Positions 8,921 through 16,859 of a DNA stretch of 64,000 nt are shown piece after piece (the stretch's first letter is position 1; every line of letters starts with the position of its first letter). The translations under genes were made by a program, and so were the position numbers. The notes beneath the pieces are model-generated. The model worked only from the letters and a program-made list of their open reading frames with translations. It was not told the DNA's origin and did not search any database. The stretch is from Myxococcales bacterium (GTDB lineage: Bacteria; Myxococcota_A; Polyangia; Nannocystales; Nannocystaceae): NCBI GenBank assembly GCA_020633315.1, contig JACKDV010000001.1, positions 871,172-935,171 of the forward strand, in the 5' to 3' direction.

Positions 8921-10351
8921 GTGGCTTCGGTGCACGACCTCCTGCTCATCAGCGATCTGCACCTCGGATCGCACCTCAAGCCCCGCATGCGCGGGGAGTG
9001 GGTGCACCTCGCCTCCCGCATCGAGCAGAGCTTCCCCCAGTTCATCGACCACTACCTGCGCGAGGGGCAGTGGCAGCTGGTGATCAACGGGGACTTCATC
9101 GACTTCTGGAATGTGGACCTGCCCGACCACGTGGGGGAGACCGGCGAGCGGCTGGCGGTGCGGCAGCTCCACGCGGTGTTCGATGCCTACCCGCGGGTGG
9201 AGGACGCGCTGGCCCGCTTCCTCAAGGCGGGGCACGGCATCGTGTTCGTCACCGGCAACCACGACGCCGAGCTGCTGTACTCGGGGGTCCGCGAAGCGCT
9301 GGTGGAGCGGCTCGAGGGGGCGATGGCCGACGACGACATCGACGCCAGCACCACCCGCACCGGCCTGGTGCGCCTGGACGCGATGCCGCCCGGTCGGATC
9401 CGCTTCGTGCGGTGGTTCCTGCGCGAGGAGGGCGGGGCGTGGATCGAGCACGGCCACAAGTTCGACCCCTCGTGCGCCACCCCGGCCGCGCTGGCGCCCA
9501 CCCGCGGGGGACGGCTGGTGCAGACGGTGGCCGAGGTCGCCACGCGGCACTTCTCCAACCTCATGCCCGAGATCGACTACGACGTGGCCGACAAGTTCTC
9601 GGGCATGGACTACGTGCGCTGGGCCCTGGCCCGCGGGTGGCGGTTCCTGGTGCGGGTGATCCTGCTGTACCTGCGCACGCTGGGCCACGTGCTGGCGTGG
9701 TGGGCCCGCGCGGGGCGGGTGGACGAGCATGCGCAGCGGGTGCACGAGGAGCGGCTGGTCAAGGTGGCCGCCAACGCCGGGCTGCAGATGAGCGCCCTGA
9801 CGGCGCTCGAGCAGATGGCCCCGCCGCCCAGCGTGGCCACCGTGGGCGGGTTCCTCACGGTGACCGCGATCGACATGGTGCTGGCGATCGTGATGCCCAC
9901 GCCGGTGTCGATGCTGGTGGCGGCGCTGCTGGGGATCTCGGGCTGGTGGGGGCTGCCGGCGGGGCTGGTGATCACGGCCGCGTCGCTCTACTGGATTCGG
10001 CGGAGCCGTCGGCCGCGAGACGTGGCGCGGGACATGGCCGAGGTGGCCACGCGGGTAGGGAAGGTGACCGGGGTGCCGCTGGTGCTCATGGGGCACAGCC
10101 ACCGCGGCGAGCTCGACCGGCAGGGCGACGTGATCTACGCCAACAGCGGGAGCTGGCTGGATGGCTCGCACCTGGTGGTGCATCGCGATCGGGACACGGG
10201 CCGGCTGGTGGAGGTGGAGCTGCGACACTGGCGCAACGGCGGGATCACCCGCGTGGATGCCATGGAGGTGCACCACCCGGAGGACGCCACGCCCCCGCCC
10301 GAGGCCAGCCCCGAGGGGCCGCTGGCGCAGCCCTTTGCCCCGGCGGGATGA
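8921..10351 (+). CDS. Membrane-associated metallophosphoesterase
   Basis: A 476-residue calcineurin-like phosphoesterase. Metal ligands are visible in order: SDLHLGSH (D12, H14), NGDFIDFW (D58), GNHD (N113, H114), EHGHKF, and MGHSHRG near the C-terminus. Unusually, two or three hydrophobic stretches lie between the fourth and last metal motifs. One is around residue 235 and one is a hairpin near residues 320-365. The active site would therefore be assembled around membrane segments. The start is GTG 8921, preceded by AGGAT, and a second GTG at 8930 is possible. Similar proteins hydrolyse nucleotide-lipid or phosphodiester substrates (for example the LpxH-like group). The substrate here is unknown. 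Confidence 0.75.
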   Translation: MASVHDLLLISDLHLGSHLKPRMRGEWVHLASRIEQSFPQFIDHYLREGQWQLVINGDFIDFWNVDLPDHVGETGERLAVRQLHAVFDAYPRVEDALARFLKAGHGIVFVTGNHDAELLYSGVREALVERLEGAMADDDIDASTTRTGLVRLDAMPPGRIRFVRWFLREEGGAWIEHGHKFDPSCATPAALAPTRGGRLVQTVAEVATRHFSNLMPEIDYDVADKFSGMDYVRWALARGWRFLVRVILLYLRTLGHVLAWWARAGRVDEHAQRVHEERLVKVAANAGLQMSALTALEQMAPPPSVATVGGFLTVTAIDMVLAIVMPTPVSMLVAALLGISGWWGLPAGLVITAASLYWIRRSRRPRDVARDMAEVATRVGKVTGVPLVLMGHSHRGELDRQGDVIYANSGSWLDGSHLVVHRDRDTGRLVEVELRHWRNGGITRVDAMEVHHPEDATPPPEASPEGPLAQPFAPAG

Positions 10352-10402
10352 CGGATCGCGCCTGGTGTGCGATGTTCGGGCGCGACGGAGATCCTCGCCC
10401 CC

Positions 10403-10774
10403 GTGAGCCGAGACAAGACCATCCTGGTCATCGAGGACGACCCCTCGGTGCGGACCCTGCTCGACAAGGCCCTGCGGGCCAAGGGCTATGTGGTCGAGAC
10501 CTGCGACGACGGGCTCGAGGGGCTCACCAAGCTCGAGCGCACGCGGCCGGACCTCATCATCGTGGACATCATGATGCCGCGGCTCGACGGCATGACCTTC
10601 GTCAGGGCGATCAAGGGGCACGAGGCGACCAAGCCGATCCCGGTGGTGTTCCTCACCTCCAACAATGATCCGCGGACGATGATCCAGGGGATCAACCTGG
10701 GCGCGAAGCACTACATCACCAAGCCCTTTCAGCTCGACGAGCTGCTGGGCAAGGTGGCCAAGGTCCTGGGCTGA
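10403..10774 (+). CDS. Stand-alone response-regulator receiver domain
   Basis: A 123-residue CheY-like protein consisting of the receiver domain only. The acidic pocket is E11-D12-D13, the phosphoacceptor is D55 (VDIMMPRLDG), the switch Thr is T85 (FLTS) and the conserved Lys is K107 (ITKPF). All key residues are present, so it should be phosphorylated by a histidine kinase encoded elsewhere. No kinase is adjacent. GTG 10403 puts the first beta strand at the N-terminus. A GTG at 10367 would add 12 residues that look non-conserved. It lies 51 bp after the phosphoesterase and may be co-transcribed with it. Confidence 0.85.
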   Translation: MSRDKTILVIEDDPSVRTLLDKALRAKGYVVETCDDGLEGLTKLERTRPDLIIVDIMMPRLDGMTFVRAIKGHEATKPIPVVFLTSNNDPRTMIQGINLGAKHYITKPFQLDELLGKVAKVLG

Positions 10775-10819
10775 GGGCCGGCTCGGGCAGCGCTCGGGCG
10801 GCGTCCGCTGGCCGCGGCG

Positions 10820-12799
10820 CTATGGCGTGAAGCGACCCGAGCTGGGGCGGAGCGTGGCCGTGATGGTCAGGCCCTCGCGGTGCTCTCGGAGGCGCAGCGC
10901 ATAGCCCTCCTCCTCGATGCACGCCTGGGTCGCGGCGAGGCCGACCTTGGGGGGGCGCTTGCCGGCCGAGACCTCGGACGAGCGCAGCCGTCCCTCCTCG
11001 AAGCGCAGGGTGATCGCGATGGCGGGCGGAGCCCGGGGCAGGTCGAGCTCGGGCAGGCACACGCCGAGGTGCTCGGCGAAGCCCTCGAGGCGCTCCTGGT
11101 CCTGCCCCTTGAGCGGATAGGGCTGGGCGAGCTCGGCCTCCACCCGCCCCCAGGCCAGCGGCGTGCGCCGGGCCAGCACCGCATCGCCGCCCTCGGCGTC
11201 GTCGGGCGGGTGCGTGCCGTCGGCGAACCAGCCCACCGCGGCGAAGGGACGCTCGGGCCCGCCCTGCACCGCCACCAGCAGCTCCACCAGCTGCTGGAGC
11301 TGCACGTCGGGACCCAGCGACAGCGCCACGCCGCGCTCGCGGGGGAAGGCCCGGGCCACCGCCTCCACCTGGGCCCGCAGCCGCGTCGCGTCCTCGGGCC
11401 GCTCGCGCAGCCACTTGCCATCCACGGCCAGCCGCGGGCCCCGGCCGTCGAGGTGCACGTGCACCCGCGCCTCGGCCCACGCTCGATCGCCCATGCGCTG
11501 CCCTCCGCTGCGGGTGACGAACAGGGGCAGGGCCATCACCACCGTGCCCGCCTCGGGATCGAGCCGCGGCTCGCGAACGGCCAGCTCGATGCGCTCGGCC
11601 TGCGCCCGCGACAGCGCCCGCAGGGCCGTGCGCAGGGTGGGGGCGGGGGTCATGGGGTCGGCCACCAGCAGCGCGGTGCCCCGACCGTCGGCGGCCAGCA
11701 CGTTGCCCACCGCCTGCGACAGCGCTTGGATCTGGTCCTCGTCGAGCTCCACCGTGCGCCCGTGGCCACGGCCGGCATCCACGGTGAGGCGCCCCTCGTG
11801 GACCCACAGCACGGGCGCCAGGCTCTCGGCCCGCGCGGTGCCAGCGGGCAGGGTGGCCAGCGGCCACTCGTCGCTGCGCGGGGCGGGCAGCACCGCCCGC
11901 AGGGTCTCGTGCAGCTCGTGGTCCTCCCGCTGCCGCCGCTGCACCACCGCGGCCCAGCGCTCGGCCTCCGACAGCGCCCGGCGCTCCTGCTCCACCACGG
12001 CCCACAGCGACTCGGGGCTGGGCCACGGCGGGCGGGCATGGGGCGCCGTGTCGGCGAGCAGCTCCTCCACCGAGTCGCGCTGGGCGTACAGGGCCTGCAC
12101 CGCCACCTCCATGCGGTGATCGGGCGCGGCCTCGAGCGCGCCGACCAGGGTGCCGCGCACGTGATCGTAGAGCCGCCAGCGCGCATTGTCGGCGAGGCGC
12201 GGGTGCCCCTGCTCGGCGAGGGTGCGGTACACCAGGGTACGGATCGACAGGTCCTCGGCGCTGCCCGGCGGCTGCAGATCGGTCGAGAGCAGCATGATCG
12301 CGTCGGCGCAGAACGACGCGACCGCATCGTCGGCCGCCCGGCGGGCGCCGTCCTCGAGGGCGATCGTCTCCTGCAGCAGCCGCTCGGTGGCCTCGCGGGT
12401 GGCTCGCTCGCCCACGCCGGAGGCATCGCCTCCCAGCGCGCCCCACAGGGTCTCGCGGGCGTCCTCGTCCTGGCCGAAGCGCGCGGCGTCGAACAGGTCG
12501 AGCAGGCGATCGAGGCGGACCTCGCGATCGCGGAGATCGCCGTCGGCCAGCCCACGCAGCGTGTCCACCTCGCGCGGCGGCGAGCCCAGCAGCGGCGCGT
12601 CGATCCACGCCGTCGCGGGCGCCGAGGGAGCCCTCGGGCCTGCGGCGGGATGAGCGCAAGCAGCGAGGAGCAGCAGGCACGGCGCGAGGCCGGATCCGAG
12701 GCGCGCGAGAGCTCGGGGCACGCCGGGCCGGGACAGCCGGGCTCGGCCCAGGTTCCGTCCGTCGGGCCGTCGATCGTCGGGTGGATCGCTGCGCTTCAT
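10820..12799 (-). CDS. Large predicted lipoprotein, function unknown
   Basis: A 659-residue protein starting at ATG 12799. A basic N-terminal region leads to a hydrophobic stretch ending in a good lipobox (LAAC, Cys near residue 48). The leader is longer than usual, so a later start may be real. The rest is helical and rich in Arg, Ala and Glu, with no motif I recognise. The last ~80 residues (LRFEEGRLRSSEVSAGKRPP onward) include a conserved-looking Cys and could be a small beta domain. The gene diverges from the outer-membrane barrel gene with only 44 bp between the starts. The two could share regulation and the lipoprotein could act with that barrel, but this is inference. Confidence 0.6.
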   Translation of the reverse strand: MKRSDPPDDRRPDGRNLGRARLSRPGVPRALARLGSGLAPCLLLLAACAHPAAGPRAPSAPATAWIDAPLLGSPPREVDTLRGLADGDLRDREVRLDRLLDLFDAARFGQDEDARETLWGALGGDASGVGERATREATERLLQETIALEDGARRAADDAVASFCADAIMLLSTDLQPPGSAEDLSIRTLVYRTLAEQGHPRLADNARWRLYDHVRGTLVGALEAAPDHRMEVAVQALYAQRDSVEELLADTAPHARPPWPSPESLWAVVEQERRALSEAERWAAVVQRRQREDHELHETLRAVLPAPRSDEWPLATLPAGTARAESLAPVLWVHEGRLTVDAGRGHGRTVELDEDQIQALSQAVGNVLAADGRGTALLVADPMTPAPTLRTALRALSRAQAERIELAVREPRLDPEAGTVVMALPLFVTRSGGQRMGDRAWAEARVHVHLDGRGPRLAVDGKWLRERPEDATRLRAQVEAVARAFPRERGVALSLGPDVQLQQLVELLVAVQGGPERPFAAVGWFADGTHPPDDAEGGDAVLARRTPLAWGRVEAELAQPYPLKGQDQERLEGFAEHLGVCLPELDLPRAPPAIAITLRFEEGRLRSSEVSAGKRPPKVGLAATQACIEEEGYALRLREHREGLTITATLRPSSGRFTP

Positions 12800-12843
12800 T
12801 TCGCCCGTCCTGGCCGTGCGATCGCATAGCATACGCCTCGCCC

Positions 12844-14376
12844 ATGGTGGCTCCGCCCATAGCCCGCGCCCCTCGGGTCGGTCGCCGGTCCCGCCTCGGC
12901 CGACGCGGCGGATGGGCGAGCGCGGTCGGTCTGGGGCTGCTGCTCGCGGGGCCGGGCCTGGGCTCGACGCCGGCCGGGGCCACCGAGATCCGCACCGTGG
13001 CCCGCACCATCGGCGAGGGCTACATGGTGCGCATGCCCGGGCCCGAGGGCGCCCTCATCAGCCGCCGGCGCGTGGTCCAGTACGTCAACCTGGGCGTCTA
13101 CGAGCTGCTGCCCCCCAAGGAGCCCGGGCAGTGGCGCCGCGATCCCAAGGACGGCCAGCTCCGCGTGGTCACCTCGATGCGCCTGCGCCACGACTTCGGC
13201 AGCTACGCCACCGGGGCCACCGGCGACGCGGACCGCCTGCTGCGGAACCTCGACGGCCGCCAGATCGACCTGCTCTACGGCTACCTCGAGGGCGAGAACC
13301 TCGGGGGCTGGGTGGACCTGCGGGCGGGCCGGCAATTCGAGATGTCGGGCCTGGACTTCTACGCCTTCGACGGCGGCTGGCTGCGGGTGCGGACCCCCGC
13401 CCACCTCGCGGTGGAGGCCTTCGGAGGCCTGTCGGTCGATGGCTCGGCGATGTTCGGCTTCCCCACCTTCGAGCTCGACGGCACCCAGGGCACGGGGGCC
13501 GACCGCGTCTCGTCGCCCATGGTGGGCGCCGCCCTGTCGCTGGCCGACGTGCGCTTCATGGACGCCCGCGTGGCCTACCGCCGCACCTGGACCCCCGAGT
13601 CGATGGGCCGGGACCTGGTCGACAGCGACGGCACCCTAGGCCTGGCCCCCGCGGTGGACCAGGAGATCCTCAGCACCACCATCGCGCTGCGCATCGCCGA
13701 CGGCAAGCTGTCGCCCTATGCGGCCACCCGCTACAACCTGGGCACCAGCCGCCTCGACGACGTGTCGGCGGGCCTGCGGTGGGCGCTCACCGAGCTGCAC
13801 ACGGTGCGGGCCCAGTACCTGCGGACCATCCCCGCCTTCGACCTCGACTCGATCTTCAACGTGTTCTCCACCACGCCCTTCGAGGACGTGCGGGTGGTCT
13901 ACGAGGTGCGCCCCGGCCCGCGCTGGCGGCTCGACGCCCGCTTCCAGGGTCGGCTCTTGCGCGACGAGGTGACCGGGGTGCTGGGCACCGTGCCCGAGCA
14001 GGCGCTGCGCTTCGGCGGCGGGGGAGGGGCGGGGGCGGCCTATCGTCGCCGTCGCCTGGGCCTGCGCGCCGACGCCTTCGGCCTGGGCGGGCAGGGGGGC
14101 GTGCGCGCGGGGGCCAGCGTGGATACCCGCACCCACGTCTGGTACGACCGCCTGGCCATCGATGGCCGCGGCTACCTGCTCTACTACCGCGACGACGCCG
14201 ACCCGGCGCGGCGCGGCTACAGCGTGGCGGTCCAGGGCGGCGCCAACCTGCGCCTGGCCCACGGCGTCTACCTCAACCTGGTGGGCGAGGAGATGGTCAC
14301 GCCCTACTACCGCGCGGCCTTCCGCGCCCTGGGGATCCTGAGCGTGGACTGGGCCATGCGAGGAGGGCAGCGATGA
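12844..14376 (+). CDS. Outer-membrane beta-barrel protein paired with a multihaem cytochrome
   Basis: A 510-residue protein. A long basic N-terminus precedes a signal sequence (about 23-45) with a likely cleavage after AGA. The rest alternates aromatic and charged residues in about 20-22 strands with short turns (for example YGYLEGENLGGWVDLRAGRQ), as in large porin-like barrels. Its stop overlaps the start of the 13-haem cytochrome gene (ATGA, 4 bp), so the two are almost certainly co-translated. In porin-cytochrome conduits (MtrB/PioB types) a barrel of this size holds a multihaem cytochrome and moves electrons across the outer membrane. I cannot see an MtrB signature, so the conduit role is inferred from size, secretion and operon structure. 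Confidence 0.65.
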   Translation: MVAPPIARAPRVGRRSRLGRRGGWASAVGLGLLLAGPGLGSTPAGATEIRTVARTIGEGYMVRMPGPEGALISRRRVVQYVNLGVYELLPPKEPGQWRRDPKDGQLRVVTSMRLRHDFGSYATGATGDADRLLRNLDGRQIDLLYGYLEGENLGGWVDLRAGRQFEMSGLDFYAFDGGWLRVRTPAHLAVEAFGGLSVDGSAMFGFPTFELDGTQGTGADRVSSPMVGAALSLADVRFMDARVAYRRTWTPESMGRDLVDSDGTLGLAPAVDQEILSTTIALRIADGKLSPYAATRYNLGTSRLDDVSAGLRWALTELHTVRAQYLRTIPAFDLDSIFNVFSTTPFEDVRVVYEVRPGPRWRLDARFQGRLLRDEVTGVLGTVPEQALRFGGGGGAGAAYRRRRLGLRADAFGLGGQGGVRAGASVDTRTHVWYDRLAIDGRGYLLYYRDDADPARRGYSVAVQGGANLRLAHGVYLNLVGEEMVTPYYRAAFRALGILSVDWAMRGGQR

Positions 14377-15662
14377 GCCGGCGATCGTGGGCGGCGTGGG
14401 GCGCCTTCGTGCTGCTGTTCGTGGCGGGCCTGGCCTGGGAGGTGGGCGCGGCCCCGCGGCGCCCCGAGCCCAGCCGCAGCGCCACCGTGGGCGACGGCGC
14501 CAAGGAGCGCGAGCGCGGCGAGATTCCCACCACCGTCGGCATGGCCCTGGGCCCCGTGCGTCGCGGCTCGGCCGTGTACCCGCACCAGGAGCTGCCCATC
14601 CGCTTCAACCACGGCCAGCACCTGGCCCTGGGCCTCGACTGCCAGCGCTGCCACACCGAGATCGACACCAGCACCCGCGCCCGCGACCTCAACTTCCCGC
14701 GCGGGGCGAGCTGCGACGGCTGCCACGGCGCCCAGCACCCGCGCCCGCGCGGCGAGCCGGCCCGCTGCGAGCTGTGCCACACCGAGGTGGACGAGGAGGG
14801 CCGGGTGACGGCCAGCCTCCGCGCACCGCGGCCCCAGCTCGTCTTCAACCACGCCATGCACGCCAAGCTGGGCGCCACCTGCGAGAGCTGCCACGGCGAC
14901 ATGAGCAAGGTGCGGCTGGCCTCCACGCTCCAGCTCCCGCGCGAGGCCTCGTGCCTGAGCTGTCACGATGGCTTCGCGGCCACCGATCGCTGCGGCGCCT
15001 GCCATCCTACCGAGGCCGGCGGCCGCCTGGCCACGCGGGCCCAGGACGACCGGGTGCTGCCCGCCCTGGTCCCCACCGGCGCCAGCGGGTGGGGAGCCGA
15101 TCACGATCTCGCCTTCGTGGAGGACCACGCCGGCATCGCCAAGGCCAACCCCAAGCTCTGCGACAACTGCCACTCGGAGAGCTTCTGCACCGACTGTCAC
15201 GCGGGCGCCATCCGTCCCCTGCGGATCCACTCCGGCGACTACCTCAGCGCCCATGCCCTCGACGCGCGCGCCCGCACCCAGGACTGCCAGGCCTGCCACC
15301 GCACCCAGACCTTCTGCCTGGGCTGTCACGAGCGCCTGGGCTTCGGCGAGCGCGACGAGGGCTCCTTCGGCGTGGGCGGGGGCCTGCGTTTCCACCCCGA
15401 GGGCTGGTCGGGACCCCCGGGCATGCCCCAGGCCCACGCCCACGCGGCCCAGCGCAACATCGGCACCTGCGTGAGCTGTCATACCGAGGACAGCTGCCTG
15501 TCGTGCCACGCCACCACCGACGTGGCCACCCCCGGCCTCGGCGTGAGCCCCCACGGCGCCGGCTTCGGTCGCTCCGCCCGCTGCCAGGCCCTGGCCGCCC
15601 GCAACCGTCGGGTGTGCCTCAAGTGCCACGCGCCCGTCGACCCGGCCCTCGACTGCGGCTAG
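14373..15662 (+). CDS. Secreted 13-haem c-type cytochrome
   Basis: A 429-residue protein with an N-terminal signal or anchor (about residues 8-26). I count thirteen CxxCH haem-binding motifs spread over residues ~90-420: CQRCH, CDGCH, CELCH, CESCH, CLSCH, CGACH, CDNCH, CTDCH, CQACH, CLGCH, CVSCH, CLSCH and CLKCH. Extra His residues such as HGQH and HAMH look like distal ligands, as in class III/c7 and NapC-related multihaem cytochromes. The first part shows the FNHxxH...CxxCH pattern repeated twice. It overlaps the barrel gene by 4 bp. The probable role is periplasmic or outer-membrane electron transfer. The electron donor and acceptor are not indicated by neighbours. Confidence 0.85.
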   Translation: MSRRSWAAWGAFVLLFVAGLAWEVGAAPRRPEPSRSATVGDGAKERERGEIPTTVGMALGPVRRGSAVYPHQELPIRFNHGQHLALGLDCQRCHTEIDTSTRARDLNFPRGASCDGCHGAQHPRPRGEPARCELCHTEVDEEGRVTASLRAPRPQLVFNHAMHAKLGATCESCHGDMSKVRLASTLQLPREASCLSCHDGFAATDRCGACHPTEAGGRLATRAQDDRVLPALVPTGASGWGADHDLAFVEDHAGIAKANPKLCDNCHSESFCTDCHAGAIRPLRIHSGDYLSAHALDARARTQDCQACHRTQTFCLGCHERLGFGERDEGSFGVGGGLRFHPEGWSGPPGMPQAHAHAAQRNIGTCVSCHTEDSCLSCHATTDVATPGLGVSPHGAGFGRSARCQALAARNRRVCLKCHAPVDPALDCG

Positions 15663-15694
15663 CAACGGCGACCCGTGGCGCTCGTGGGCGCGAC

Positions 15695-15912
15695 CGGTCC
15701 GTCGAGGCCCTACGGGAGCCCTCGTTCCTCCGCCCGCGGTCCACCAAGGCCTTACGGGAGCCCTTCGCATGTCGCCTCCGGTCCTCGGGGACCCTACGGG
15801 AGCCTTCTGGCATCCGACTTTCGGTCCACCAAGGCCTTACGGGAGCCCTTCGCATGTCGCCTCCGGTCCTCGGAGACCCTACGGGAGCCCCTCGTCCCTC
15901 CGCTTGCGGTCT
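15695..15912. repeat. Tandem 42/43-bp repeat array, five units plus a partial sixth
   Basis: The 362-bp interval 15663-16024 has no gene. It contains units starting with CGGTCC at 15695, 15737, 15779, 15822 and 15864, and a partial unit at 15907. Each full unit holds a conserved core ending ACGGGAGCC. Units 2 and 4 are identical over 42 bp. Units 3 and 5 share a different variant that includes a GGTCC...GGACC inverted repeat, so the array also has a higher-order period of 85 bp. There are no unique spacers, so it is not CRISPR. The array lies between the cytochrome and aminopeptidase genes, both on the plus strand. Confidence 0.85.
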
Positions 15913-16024
15913 ACCGAAGCCCCACCCGGTGAACGCCATGGGGGATCGAGGCGCCCTCGTGCGAGGCGCTCGCGGCCATCGTGGGACCCGTGACGCCTCG
16001 GCCGCGCGGCGCTACCGTTTCCCC

Positions 16025-16849
16025 GTGCGGATCTACATCTCCGTCGACATGGAGGGCGTCGCGGGCATCGTGCGCTCGGGCCAGTGCATGCGAGGCCAGC
16101 ACGGCTACGACGCGGCCTGCCACCTCATGACGGCCGAGGCCAACGCGGCCGCGCTGGGGGCCTTCGAGGCCGACGCGACCGAGGTGCTGATCAACGACTC
16201 CCACGGCGACATGACCAACCTGGTCCTCGACGAGCTCGACCCCCGCGTGGAGATCCTCAGCGGCAACCTCAAGCGCTTCAGCATGGCCGAGGGCCTGCAA
16301 GACGGACGCTTCGATCTGGCGCTGTTCGTCGGCTACCACGGCGGCGCCGGCACCCGCGATGCGATCCTCGACCACACCTACCGCGGCTCGGTGGTGTGGT
16401 CCACTCGGCTCAACGGCCGCGTGGTCAACGAGGCCGCCCTCAACGCGATGGTGGCCGGCGCGGCGGGGACCCCCGTGGGCCTGGTGACCGGCGACGCCTC
16501 CACCTGCGAGCAGTGCCGCGCGCTGCTGGGCGAGGTGGAGACGGTGACCGTCAAGTGGGCCGTGGGCCGCCTCGCCGCCCGCTCGCTGCACCCCGAGCAG
16601 GCCCGCGCCGCCATCCGCCAGGGCGCCGAGCGAGCGGTCCGTGGCGCGAAGCGCTTCCCTGCCTACCGCCCCGAGCCGCCCTTCGAGCTCGAGGTGGACA
16701 CGGTGACCACCGCCATGGCCGACGCCGCGGGCCTCATGCCCGGGGTGGAGCGCACGGCCCCGCGAACCCTCCGCTACGTGGCCGACGACGTGACCACGCT
16801 GTTCCGCGCGCTGCTGTCCATCGTGCGCCTGGGCGGCACCGCGATCTAG
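16025..16849 (+). CDS. M55 family D-aminopeptidase (DppA-like)
   Basis: A 274-residue protein, close to the normal DppA length. It begins MRIYISVDMEG, giving zinc ligands D8 and E10. H60 (NDSHGDM), H105 (GYHGG) and E136 (NEAAL) fall at the positions expected for the remaining metal and catalytic residues of the family. M55 enzymes are self-compartmentalising peptidases that release N-terminal D-amino acids, often from peptidoglycan-derived peptides. The start is GTG 16025. It comes after the tandem-repeat array with no evident operon partner, and the next gene is convergent 10 bp away. Confidence 0.85.
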   Translation: MRIYISVDMEGVAGIVRSGQCMRGQHGYDAACHLMTAEANAAALGAFEADATEVLINDSHGDMTNLVLDELDPRVEILSGNLKRFSMAEGLQDGRFDLALFVGYHGGAGTRDAILDHTYRGSVVWSTRLNGRVVNEAALNAMVAGAAGTPVGLVTGDASTCEQCRALLGEVETVTVKWAVGRLAARSLHPEQARAAIRQGAERAVRGAKRFPAYRPEPPFELEVDTVTTAMADAAGLMPGVERTAPRTLRYVADDVTTLFRALLSIVRLGGTAI

Positions 16850-16859
16850 TCGCCGTCGA

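Noticed and set aside
15695..15912. The repeat array as a CRISPR locus
   Set aside because: Repeats are directly adjacent with variable tails that are themselves repeated. There are no unique spacers and no cas genes in the window.
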